Below are positions 43,921 through 51,319 of a DNA stretch of 64,000 nucleotides, piece by piece. The notes beneath the pieces were generated by a model that was given only the letters and a program-made list of their open reading frames with translations, did no database searches and had not been told where the DNA came from. The stretch lies in the NCBI GenBank assembly GCA_965262845.1, contig CBDHFX010000002.1, positions 62,001 through 126,000 of the forward strand, read 5' to 3'. Within the stretch, counting starts at the first letter, position 1, and the number at the start of each line of letters is the position of its first letter. A program made the position numbers and the translations under genes. The stretch comes from ECT2AJA-044 sp965262845 (lineage in GTDB: Bacteria > Bacteroidota > Bacteroidia > Flavobacteriales > ECT2AJA-044).

Positions 43921-44081
43921 GCACAGATGTTTTTTAGATTTGGGTCAGTGCCATTGAATAGAGCAAAGAGCTTTGTGTTTGAGCAACTTTACCGAGGCAT
44001 TTTTGCCGTTTTTTTTTTCATAGATTCACGACACAACATTCGTAAACAAATAAACGTTATTTAATAAGAACTAAGCTTTAG

Positions 44082-44555
44082 TTAGAAGGTATCCTGTACA
44101 TGTTTAACTAGATACCAGTTAGGTTCCATTTTTTCGATATTATCCTTCTCACTCGTCTTAATTGACACTTGATCTTTCAGTGTATAAACTGCATAGTAGA
44201 AATTGGTTAATAGGACCTCTCCTTCAACAGCAATCTGAAATTTTATTTGATCAAGTTTTACATATGCATGAGATACATATTCCTTATCCATAAAATTTTT
44301 CAATTTCGATTTAATATTTTCTTCTATTTTTCCAAAACATTTGTCGAATGAAGCAGCAGTAAAGCTAATTGTTTTGTTTTCATTAACTCCACAAGTGGAT
44401 TTTTGAAGCATTTCATTTCGATTATCTATTAAAAGGATTGCAATGTTCTTAAATTCATTCTCATGCCGCTTAAAGATTTCTTTTGGTTCTTGAGCTGAAC
44501 ACGAAGTAAATACAATCAGTATTAAAAAAATGAAATAAATGCTTTTAATTTTCAT
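44082..44555 (-). CDS. Small lipoprotein in L-type cassette C
   Basis: A protein of 157 aa with signal peptide and lipobox (LILIVFTSC). The mature part has a mixed alpha/beta look (FKRHENEFKNIAILLIDNR, FMDKEYVSHAYVKLDQIKF, LLTNFYYAVYTLKD) and ends EPNWYLVKHVQDTF. No family recognised. It follows the L-type chimeric gene at 44622-44867 by 66 bp on the same strand. A candidate immunity or accessory lipoprotein by position. Confidence 0.6.
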   Translation of the reverse strand: MKIKSIYFIFLILIVFTSCSAQEPKEIFKRHENEFKNIAILLIDNRNEMLQKSTCGVNENKTISFTAASFDKCFGKIEENIKSKLKNFMDKEYVSHAYVKLDQIKFQIAVEGEVLLTNFYYAVYTLKDQVSIKTSEKDNIEKMEPNWYLVKHVQDTF

Positions 44556-44621
44556 TGCTTTTATTGTTAATATTTTTGTTTTCTATGTTATCATATGCCA
44601 TAAAAAAATCGTATAGATTCA

Positions 44622-44867
44622 TTAGTTCTTCATTAAAATTATGTAAAACTTTTTTATAAGATCTGGTTTTATCAATCGGTATTTACTCCCAGTTTGGGGC
44701 TGACTCTGGACCTGTCCTGCCTTATCGAAATCCCCTTGAACAGCCTCAAATAAATCATCATCTTTCTTTCTGAACCTTCTTGTAGCCAGTACATCCTTCT
44801 TTTTGGATTGAGAGATACTCTCCAACTCATGGATCAAAAATAGTTGTTTTTTAGTATTATGCAGCAT
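44622..44867 (-). CDS. L-type chimeric short gene C
   Basis: A protein of 81 aa: leader MLHNTKKQLFLIHELESISQS, then a basic variable tail (KKKDVLATRRFRKKDDDLFEAVQG... ending KKFYIILMKN). The leader is the conserved module L; the tail is unique. The basic tail resembles the pieces found just before toxin domains, so it could be a truncated toxin tip. Existence as a protein is unproven. Confidence 0.45.
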   Translation of the reverse strand: MLHNTKKQLFLIHELESISQSKKKDVLATRRFRKKDDDLFEAVQGDFDKAGQVQSQPQTGSKYRLIKPDLIKKFYIILMKN

Positions 44868-45141
44868 AGTATACTGTTCGTATGATTTTGTTTTTCCGAC
44901 TCCCTGATGACTGGCACCATACTCATGGAGTTAGGTTGATGTTGATGAATAAAGTCTTGAAAAATAAGGATATATAGAGCATTAAGACAGAAAAGATGAG
45001 CGAATAGAGACTCTTGTTTTGACCAACCTGAAAACGATCGGAAGCTGTCCGCTGCCGCTGATTGGAGTAATGGATTTGATATGGGAACGACTCGTCTCTA
45101 AAGGCTATAGCTTAGTGGAGGCGGGGATCAACTGCTTTTGA
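44812..45141 (-). repeat. Conserved module L, copy C
   Basis: Shares the HELESIS DNA and the GGAAGCTG and junction segments with copies A and B, but the middle differs and lacks the palindrome. The middle (about 44865-45020) is nearly identical to copy D, so there are two subtypes: A/B/E and C/D. The interval 44868-45273 holds no other gene. Confidence 0.75.
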
Positions 45142-45273
45142 TAATTTTATCCTTGCTATTTGAACGTCACTTTGGCACTTATAACCTTACATATCTGCCT
45201 TGAAAGCTTGTCAGAATACCTGTGGAAGAAGATCGTATGGAAAAAAGCTCAGGCTGTTAAACCTGGGCCCTGG

Positions 45274-45918
45274 CTAAAATATTTCTCGTTGTTTGTTTTC
45301 GTGAGGAACATTCGCATTTACCATTCTTACAAAATCGCTAAATACAGGCTTTAACTGATCGTAAAACGCTACAGACCGTGAATGAAAGATATAGATTCGA
45401 TCTCCTTTCTGACACACATAAGCTCCACGATTGACGTACACTTTTGATTCTTCAAGAGCTAGCTTTTCTGCAAGCTCCTTTGCCAGCTGAGTATTTGCAA
45501 TTCGCCATTCCTCAACAATACCGTCTGGTCGGGTTTTCGTTTCTGTCTGGCTAATGAAGTAATAAGCCCGAATTTTTTCTATTGGATCGAAGCTAAAATC
45601 AAATCCAGGCCTCATTTCCTTATAGAGAAAAGGTGCTGTTGCAGAATATGGAACTTCGTATAAGACAAAACCCGATTCTGTGTATGATCTGGCATTGTTT
45701 GAGTACCCTAATCTCCCCCTATAGGTATTTCTAAATTTGACTGTATCAAACTCATATCCACTACTTTTAAGCAAGTGGATTAATTCAAAAAACAAACCTT
45801 TCTGTGCTTGCTTTACGACTGGCTGTTCAGAAAGCTCTTTTTCAGATTCATTATTGACTACATCGTCAGAGCATGATAAAAGCAGCGATGTGGCAAAAAG
45901 CAATGGATACCACCTCAT
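45274..45918 (-). CDS. Lipoprotein following Rhs-leader gene R3, candidate immunity protein
   Basis: A protein of 214 aa with a lipobox (FATSLLLSC). The mature part contains a predicted soluble domain (GLFFELIHLLKSSGYEFDTVKF..., KEMRPGFDFSFDPIEKIRAYYF, ELAEKLALEESKVYVNRGAYVCQKGD). No family recognised. The start lies 6 bp after the stop of the R3 gene, so they form a pair on one transcript, the usual order for a toxin gene and its immunity gene. Composition is near the backbone, less AT-rich than the other lipoproteins here. Confidence 0.65.
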   Translation of the reverse strand: MRWYPLLFATSLLLSCSDDVVNNESEKELSEQPVVKQAQKGLFFELIHLLKSSGYEFDTVKFRNTYRGRLGYSNNARSYTESGFVLYEVPYSATAPFLYKEMRPGFDFSFDPIEKIRAYYFISQTETKTRPDGIVEEWRIANTQLAKELAEKLALEESKVYVNRGAYVCQKGDRIYIFHSRSVAFYDQLKPVFSDFVRMVNANVPHENKQREIF

Positions 45919-45924
45919 AGTTTT

Positions 45925-46593
45925 TTATTGTCTGATTGAAATTCTGATTTCTTTTGTTTCCTGCTGATACAACTGGAATAACCTTGAAGGGCCTCTGTTT
46001 CCAAAACTAAAATTGAAAATATCAAATTGTTCCTGAGTCAAGGATTGACTAGCATTCTTCACGTCCCAGCCCGTGTCTTGATCGTCGATAGAGAATTGCA
46101 CATCACTACTGTTGTATAGCATGGTTATAGAATGATAAGCCCCTCCTGGACCTGCTAAAAACTCTGTGTAATTTCCGTTAGTATTGCCTGATACATTTGA
46201 AATAGCCCGAGTTTCTTTGCCTCGTGTTCTGGATATTTCAAGAGCAACCCCTCCTTCTTCCAAGTTTTCTCCAAGATCAAAAAGGTTCTTGCCGCTGAGC
46301 GATAAGTTACCGGAAGAGTTATTAAAACTGCCATCTCCACCTGTCAACATTTCTGCTCCACGGGTTGCACATCCTAAACAAGCTTTGCTTTGTGTAGGCC
46401 TGTTATCGGGATTGTCTCCGCTCTCATTTGTGTACCACGGTTCCAGTCCTTCTAACTCCCTTGCCCAAATTGGCGTTAACCAGGCAAAATGATAACACAC
46501 CCTTTTAGTCCGATAGTCGGAGGTCACACCCTTTTTAGTATGTACCACCCGAAGCTCAGATCTTTGCCCATGCGTTATTCGAAGACAACCCAT
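45925..46593 (-). CDS. Rhs-leader chimeric gene R3 (leader joined to unrelated C-terminus)
   Basis: A protein of 222 aa. It begins MGCLRITHGQRSELRVVHTKKGVTSDYRTKRV, the orphan-Rhs leader shared with R2 and R4, but then leaves the Rhs core: the FGMLMPGR, NGMERDEEVKG and RLGRWLSVDP elements are missing. Instead it has LTPIWARELEGLEPWYTNESGDNPDN, a CLGCATRG motif, a glycine/serine-rich segment and a beta-rich C-terminus (ISNVSGNTNGNYTEFLAGPGG...). No family recognised. It looks like an internal recombination product that swapped the core for a variable tip. A lipoprotein gene follows after 6 bp. Confidence 0.65.
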   Translation of the reverse strand: MGCLRITHGQRSELRVVHTKKGVTSDYRTKRVCYHFAWLTPIWARELEGLEPWYTNESGDNPDNRPTQSKACLGCATRGAEMLTGGDGSFNNSSGNLSLSGKNLFDLGENLEEGGVALEISRTRGKETRAISNVSGNTNGNYTEFLAGPGGAYHSITMLYNSSDVQFSIDDQDTGWDVKNASQSLTQEQFDIFNFSFGNRGPSRLFQLYQQETKEIRISIRQ

Positions 46594-46950
46594 CGTTTTC
46601 CGTTTTTTTTAAGAGTGGGTGCCTCAAATATAGGCAAACAAAGTTTGTTTTACGGTAAACAGGAGCGTTTTTAGCCTGCTGCACCTTTGCAGCAGGCCTA
46701 ATTCGGCCGTTGACGGAAGATCTTAACCGATTTTTGGACGGTTGCAGGCGTTTTTGACCGCTTTTTGGCGGCCAGACAGTGTTTAGTTCAGAGGATGGAA
46801 CAGGTTCCAGATCGTTGTGCAGGTAATGCTCAGTACTGCTAATGTAGCGGTGACCGGCCAGATACTGAGCCTTTCTGAGTCCGTGCTGCTTGATTCAGCA
46901 AGTGATCACCGAGGCCTGAACCTGAAAAAATTCCGATATCGCGGGCAAAG
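46495..46950 (-). repeat. Conserved module R, copy 3
   Basis: Contains the MGCLR leader, the TATATTTG box and a recombinase 3' region. It shares long identical stretches with copy 4 (50560-51245), for example the DNA encoding QYLAGHRYISSTEHYL, and less with copies 1 and 2, which have lost most of the recombinase. Confidence 0.7.
46625..46632 (-). promoter_or_regulatory. -7 box upstream of gene R3
   Basis: TATATTTG, exact TAnnTTTG, 31 nt before the ATG, in the conserved context shared with R1, R2 and R4. Confidence 0.45.
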
Positions 46951-47079
46951 CTAACGCAGGAAGCGGTTCAGAAAGTCCACATAACCAGGGGAACTCACCA
47001 GATTGACCTGCTCATGCTGACCAATAATACTGCATAAACATGCCGATCTGAGCCGCTTTGAGCGGTAGGGTTCTTTCAT
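46783..47079 (-). pseudogene. Degenerate tyrosine recombinase remnant
   Basis: Minus-strand DNA encodes the C-terminal end of a tyrosine recombinase (QHGLRKAQYLAGHRYISSTEHYLHND), with the late catalytic H/R and Tyr residues, but is interrupted by a TGA in front of IKQHG, a stop at 46953-46951, and a deletion near the end that shifts the last residues. An open stretch from an ATG at 47079 (MKEPYRSKRLRSA...DFLNRFLR) precedes it and may be part of the same dead gene. It is not functional. Confidence 0.65.
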
Positions 47080-47096
47080 GGCTCTTTTTTCGCTCC

Positions 47097-47255
47097 TTAT
47101 TTTACGGTGGCTTTGGTTAGGTCAGGGGCTTGGATTAACAACGTGTCAAGTTCTTTGGTAGTTGTTCCCTGATTGGGTAAGGGGCTAAGGATTACGGCAT
47201 TTCTCTGTTTGGCAAAAAAAGGTTGCCCTGCGGCTGATCTCTTTTTGGTAGCCAT
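47097..47255 (-). CDS. Short hypothetical gene upstream of the recombinase remnant
   Basis: A 52-codon open frame with ATG at 47255: MATKKRSAAGQPFF, then KQRNAVILSPLPNQG and TKELDTLLIQAPDLTKATVK. It is coding-like and ends 18 nt before the next ATG. It could be the N-terminal piece of the recombinase region or an independent small protein. I cannot assign a family. Confidence 0.3.
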   Translation of the reverse strand: MATKKRSAAGQPFFAKQRNAVILSPLPNQGTTTKELDTLLIQAPDLTKATVK

Positions 47256-47453
47256 TTAATAGAAGCTCAATTTTAAGGGGTTGGTTTATTTCACCAAAAA
47301 CACTTTTCATCAGTCTGTAAATGGAGATTGGTGAAAAAAAGAAAAAGAACAGAAAAGCAAAATAACAAAGAGATTACAACTCCTTTGCTGTTCTGTTAAT
47401 AACTTTTTTGGCTCGAAGGGGCAGGAAGTGATGTTTAAAGCTGTAGAGACGAA

Positions 47454-47900
47454 CTAATTACAAGGCTTAACATCCAAGAAAATAGCATCTTCTTTTTCAA
47501 AATTTCTTTCCGTGCAGATGCGACTTTTTGACGTAAACCATTTTCTTTCAAAAACTGCTGGCGGTCTGTCAGCTACATGACCTATATCATACAGAACTAT
47601 AGCTTTTTTCGTACGCTTCCACTTTCCTTCGGTTGTAAATATCCCTGCTGCTTCAAATTTGTATTTGTAGGTAAAATCTCCATCTGCATATAGAACTAAA
47701 TCAATATATGATGATTGATCTACTGAAGTAAAGTAGCGACTGGCAACAGATTTTGTATTTGCTGTAATTAAATTGCTTGTCTGACCAAACAATGAGCTAC
47801 CAGAAAATATGAAACATGCCATATAAATATGTTTTAATTTATTTATATTTTTTGTCCCAATTACTTGATGTTTTTTTTTATATCTTTCGATCTGATTCAT
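47454..47900 (-). CDS. Small exported protein of unknown function
   Basis: A protein of 148 aa from the ATG at 47900; a signal peptide appears to span HIYMACFIFSGSSLFGQ, so a later ATG at 47822 is equally possible. The mature domain (YIDLVLYADGDFTYKYKFEAAGIFTTEGKWKRTKKAIVLYD) looks like a small beta-rich, lipocalin-like fold of the kind seen in secreted Bacteroidota proteins, but this is only a resemblance. Four cysteines or fewer. It lies between two cassette units with no obvious partner. Confidence 0.55.
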   Translation of the reverse strand: MNQIERYKKKHQVIGTKNINKLKHIYMACFIFSGSSLFGQTSNLITANTKSVASRYFTSVDQSSYIDLVLYADGDFTYKYKFEAAGIFTTEGKWKRTKKAIVLYDIGHVADRPPAVFERKWFTSKSRICTERNFEKEDAIFLDVKPCN

Positions 47901-48177
47901 AACCTTAATGATATTATATATAAGCACTACATAGATATTTCGTACGACCAAAATAGTAAATCATATTTGTACACTCAGCTATGGGAAAAATTCAATCCGC
48001 TGAATGGTTATAACTCTGGATTCTATGACGACAACTTTCTACCAACTTGCGATTGCGATTGATTTTTCCCTTGCATTTTATTTTGTGTTGCATTGAATGT
48101 ACATCTTGCAATCGTAGCCACTACAAACTTACTATCTACGCCTTCTCCAAACTATTTTAGTAAGTTAAGAGTAGCTC

Positions 48178-48774
48178 TTATTTCTTGATTGGAATAAATG
48201 ACTTTAGTGTGCCTTTCTTCAACACTTGAATAGTTTGATTTTCCAGGTTAATTGAGGTTGAATCAGGTTGTTCTAGTTCATCAAAAGGCATAGATTTCAT
48301 AAACATTCCTTTTTTGTTGTCGTAATAGTAATACTCCATATATCCGACAGTGCTTGAGTAGTAGCCAAATACAGGTACTGGATGCATAAATTCGATATTA
48401 AAATCCGCTTCGTAAGTTGCAGGAACAACAAGACTATGTATTAACTTTTCATCATCAAAAACAGCTATTATATTGATCAAGGGATCATCTGTCCAAGTTA
48501 CTATTTCCATATTTTTAACTTGAATCCATCCAATAATAAGCCCCGAAATCTCGTAAGACTTTTCATTCAATAGTTCTCTTCTTTCAACTTCTTCTGGTAA
48601 AAGGTTGCTACAAATGAACAGTTCTACTAATGCACTTTTTTTGAACTCTTGCTCGGATACTGACGAGTTTGCAACTTTGTCACTTAAAATATCTTTTTGA
48701 TCCGAATCAGCCATATTTTTTCCAAAACCAATCAAGCAAAAGTTTACTAATATGATTACTACAACTGTTTTCAT
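48178..48774 (-). CDS. Exported protein coupled to L-type chimeric gene D
   Basis: A protein of 198 aa with a signal peptide (VVVIILVNFCLIGFG). The mature region contains EVERRELLNEKSYEISGLIIGWIQVKN and a tyrosine-rich segment (YYSSTVGYMEYYYYDNKKG), ending KKGTLKSFIPIKK. No family recognised. The start codon overlaps the stop of the upstream short gene (TAATG), which implies translational coupling and that the chimeric gene is a real expressed unit. A candidate periplasmic immunity protein by position. Confidence 0.65.
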   Translation of the reverse strand: MKTVVVIILVNFCLIGFGKNMADSDQKDILSDKVANSSVSEQEFKKSALVELFICSNLLPEEVERRELLNEKSYEISGLIIGWIQVKNMEIVTWTDDPLINIIAVFDDEKLIHSLVVPATYEADFNIEFMHPVPVFGYYSSTVGYMEYYYYDNKKGMFMKSMPFDELEQPDSTSINLENQTIQVLKKGTLKSFIPIKK

Positions 48775-49001
48775 TACTGTGGTTTTCTTGGTGCAGTTTC
48801 ACTACAGTTACATGGTTCAATAATTCTTTCATCATTGCCGGCAATAGAAGGACTCTCGCAATTCTTCTGCATTGCTCTAATAGGGTTGCCAATCAAATCT
48901 TGAGTAGTTTTAATTACTCCAGTTGTACTCTGGTCTCCGTTGCGAGATATACTCCCCATCTCATCAACCAAAAATAGTTGTTTTTTAGTATTATGCAGCA
49001 T
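48774..49001 (-). CDS. L-type chimeric short gene D
   Basis: A protein of 75 aa. The leader is MLHNTKKQLFLVDEMGSIS (a variant of HELESIS); the tail (RNGDQSTTGVIKTTQDLIGNPIRAMQKNC... ending CNCSETAPRKPQ) is unique and has several cysteines. Its stop overlaps the ATG of the exported 198-aa protein by one base. This coupling is the best sign that the leader-plus-tail chimeras are genuine genes. Confidence 0.55.
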   Translation of the reverse strand: MLHNTKKQLFLVDEMGSISRNGDQSTTGVIKTTQDLIGNPIRAMQKNCESPSIAGNDERIIEPCNCSETAPRKPQ

Positions 49002-49264
49002 AGTATACTGTTCGTATGATTTTGTTTTTCCGACTCCCTGATGACTGGCACCATACTCATGGAGTTAGGTTGATGTTGATGAATAAAGTCTTGAAAAATA
49101 AGGATATATAGAGCATTAAGACAGAAAAGATGAGCGAATAGAGACTCTTGTTTAGCCAGGCTGCGAATGACCGGAAGCTGCCCGCTGCTGCTGATTGGAG
49201 TAATGGACCTGATATGGGAATGATTTGTTCTTAAAGGCCATGGCTTAGGGGGCCGGGTCAGTTG
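48944..49264 (-). repeat. Conserved module L, copy D
   Basis: Nearly identical to copy C from about 48975 to 49150, including GTATACTGTTCGTATGA and the run ending AGAGACTCTTGTTT, then diverges slightly through the GGAAGCTGCCC segment to the junction motif (49219-49264). No gene in the interval except the leader of the chimeric gene. Confidence 0.75.
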
Positions 49265-49766
49265 TGAATGGTGAAGCTATTTATCATTTTTTGGAATATT
49301 GGAAGGTATTTATCAAAATTCTGGTGAGTAGACGAACAAGTTAAACTATAAGACTTCCCTTTGTTAAGTGTAAGATAATAGGCTACCTGTAAGGGCAATC
49401 CATAAGTATTATGCTGATAGATAATTCGGACATATTTTCTTTCACCTAATTCTGAGTATTTTATTGATAATTCTACATATTCAAAAAGCATATTTCGCAT
49501 TTGAATCTTACCTGCGCCCACATATTCCTGAAGATTTAAATCTTGATCATCACCAATAATTAGATTTATATTTTCTCTAAAGGCGTGATCTGGTTCTTCT
49601 ATTGGACGCCTTAAGATAAATACCGTAGCGGGATTAGCAAAATATTCCCATGAAGAAGGATGTTTTATGCTTATCTTATTAGCTTCATCCTATATACCTT
49701 CACTTCCTGGGCCTGAGATCCTAAAAATGACAAAGTGAATAATATTAATGACAGTATATATCTCAT
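49258..49766 (-). pseudogene. Frameshifted small exported protein (DcrB-like), cassette 4
   Basis: The ATG at 49766 starts a signal peptide (MRYILSLILFTLSFLGSQAQ), but the frame stops soon after. In another frame the DNA continues as DEANKISIKHPSSWEYF... through RENINLIIGDDQDLNLQEY to QNFDKYLPIFQKMINSFTIH. The pattern (a PSSWEYF start, a central beta sheet and an F..M..SF end) recalls the DcrB/PsbP-like fold of small lipoproteins. One frameshift near 49690 separates the two parts. The ATG overlaps the stop of the preceding gene by 4 bp (ATGA). Either a recent pseudogene or a sequencing indel. Confidence 0.6.
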
Positions 49767-50338
49767 TTTGTTGATTTATTCAAATTTATTATTGCTCTTT
49801 TTGGATTTTTTTTCCAATATTCTACATCATAAGAAGCTCCTTCTTTTATATTTTTGTATTTTTCTTTATAGTTTTTAGGTAAAGATTGTGCCTTTTTAAA
49901 TTTTTTCCCATTTATTACATATTCAAATTCAATCCCATGGTTAGGTCGATATTCATTATTACTCCAGCTAAACCAATAAATTCTTGTTATTGTTCCTGTA
50001 CATCTTTTTGTTAATTCTGATTGTCTGAAAATTGGTTGATATGTAAGAACGAAATTTTTAGAAGGATTTTTTTCTTCATAAACTATCATGTATTTTTCTC
50101 CAAGAATATTTGCTTTATATTTAGATGATCCTATACGCTTTTCGTATACTTTATTATCAACATGGAATATAATAACAGCTTCTAAACCCGAAGATTTTTG
50201 CCCTTGTTTGAGATTCGTAAGCGTCCCTACGGTATATTCAGGATGTATAATCTTTGGAGGTCTTCCCGCATCAATTGCTTTCCAAACCAGCCAACCACTA
50301 AACAGAAGAAGAGCGCCCAGTACCAAATAAGTTTTCAT
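49763..50338 (-). CDS. Membrane-anchored DUF3592-like protein, cassette 4
   Basis: A protein of 191 aa: one N-terminal membrane helix (YLVLGALLLFSGWLVWKAI), then two similar beta-rich halves with TVGTLTNLKQG...GEKYMIVYEEKNPSK and GTITRIYWFSWSN...GASYDVEYWKKNPKRAII. The repeating 'vxYxxxNPxxA' end of each half is like DUF3592-type domains; the match is by eye. The start overlaps the end of the Rhs tip R4 reading frame by 4 bp (ATGA) and its stop overlaps the next gene by 4 bp, so three genes are coupled. Typical position for an immunity gene. Confidence 0.65.
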   Translation of the reverse strand: MKTYLVLGALLLFSGWLVWKAIDAGRPPKIIHPEYTVGTLTNLKQGQKSSGLEAVIIFHVDNKVYEKRIGSSKYKANILGEKYMIVYEEKNPSKNFVLTYQPIFRQSELTKRCTGTITRIYWFSWSNNEYRPNHGIEFEYVINGKKFKKAQSLPKNYKEKYKNIKEGASYDVEYWKKNPKRAIINLNKSTK

Positions 50339-50801
50339 TTTTCTTTTCGGTGTTTTTCAATATTGGTTTTCATGTGTTTATGGACTTTCTTTTCGCCTTT
50401 AGGCGTTACCTTACCCTCTCGAGTTACTTCTTTTATTTCTGCAGAAACCTCTACTTCTGGTAACAGGAAGATTAGTCGTATAGTTTATAAAATAGGGGCT
50501 TTGTCCCGGTAATTTTTGCCATTGAGGATCTATATTCCACCTTCTTCCCAACCTCGGATCCATTCCATAACCTTCCCAGTTTAGGTGTTTTCCTGCTCCT
50601 TTTACTTCATCATCCCGTTCATGTCTTATACCCATAGGTGTAAGGGTTGCCGTTGATCTCGTCGTGGCGACCCGGCATGAACATGCCGAAGGGGCCGGGG
50701 CTGCGCACTTTTTCAACCCTCTTTTTAGAGGTCACCCCCTTTTTAGTATGTACCACCCGAAGCTCAGGTTTTTGGTCATGCGTTAGCCTGAGACAACCCA
50801 T
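50335..50801 (-). pseudogene. Orphan Rhs tip R4, frameshifted
   Basis: The ATG at 50801 gives the leader MGCLRLTHDQKPELRVVHTKKGVTS and then SPGPFGMFMPGRHDE and NPYTYGYK. A first frameshift (near 50630) is needed to read on into HERDDEVKGAGKHLNWEGYGMDPRLGRRWNIDP and SPYFINYTTNLP. A second (near 50465) is needed to reach the C-terminal frame PEVEVSAEIKEVTREGKVTPKG...EKHRKEK, which ends with a TGA overlapping the next gene's ATG. The tail is charged and short. A pseudogene unless both indels are sequence errors. Confidence 0.7.
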
Positions 50802-50834
50802 CGTTTTTCGTTTTTTCAAAAAGAATGGATGCCT

Positions 50835-50842
50835 CAAAGATA
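50835..50842 (-). promoter_or_regulatory. -7 box upstream of Rhs tip R4
   Basis: TATCTTTG, exact TAnnTTTG, 33 nt before the MGCLR start codon. Confidence 0.45.
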
Positions 50843-50956
50843 GCAAAGTTTGTTTTTGGGGAAGGTTGTTCGTTTTTTAACCTGCCGCACCTTTCCAGCG
50901 AGCCTAATTCAGCTGTCAACGGGGGCTCTTAACCACTTTTTGAACGGTTGCAGCTA

Positions 50957-51178
50957 TTAGTTCAGGGGGTGGAACAGGTCCAGATCGTTTTTCAGTTGCT
51001 CAAAATCGTTGTGTAGGTAGTGTTCCGTACTGCTAATGTAGCGGTGACCAGCCAGATACTGCGCCTTTCTGAGTCCGTGCTGTTTTATCCAACAGGTGAT
51101 CACCGAGGCCTGAACCTGAAAAAATTCCGATATCGCGGACAGAGCTGGCGAAGTAATCTGTTTAGAAAGCCCACACAA
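50957..51178 (-). pseudogene. C-terminal fragment of a tyrosine recombinase
   Basis: An open frame of 73 codons whose last 50 residues read VITCWIKQHGLRKAQYLAGHRYISSTEHYLHNDFEQLKNDLDLFHPLN. This is the end of a Bacteroidota-type tyrosine recombinase: H-x-LR in the HGLR motif, the GHR box and the nucleophile-type Tyr in STEHYL. The N-terminal three quarters, including the first catalytic Arg, are missing, so it cannot act alone. It is the best-preserved of four such 3' tails in the array (also near 40971, 43780 and 46783), each just upstream of an Rhs tip. Confidence 0.7.
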
Positions 51179-51319
51179 CCCGGTGAGCTTACCAGATCAG
51201 CCTGCACATGCTGGCCATGGCTAGGGGGCCGGGATCAGTTATTTTTGTTAGCTTTACGGCTTACTATTTGAAGCCCGACTGCCGTTCGGAACATCAGGAC
51301 GCTATTATCAGACGTTTAA

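Larger units (their letters stand above)
50560..51245 (-). repeat. Conserved module R, copy 4
   Basis: The longest copy. From the junction-like segment (51212-51245) it runs through the recombinase 3' region, the spacer with a TATCTTTG box, and the Rhs leader and core. It shares long identical stretches with copy 3. Confidence 0.7.
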
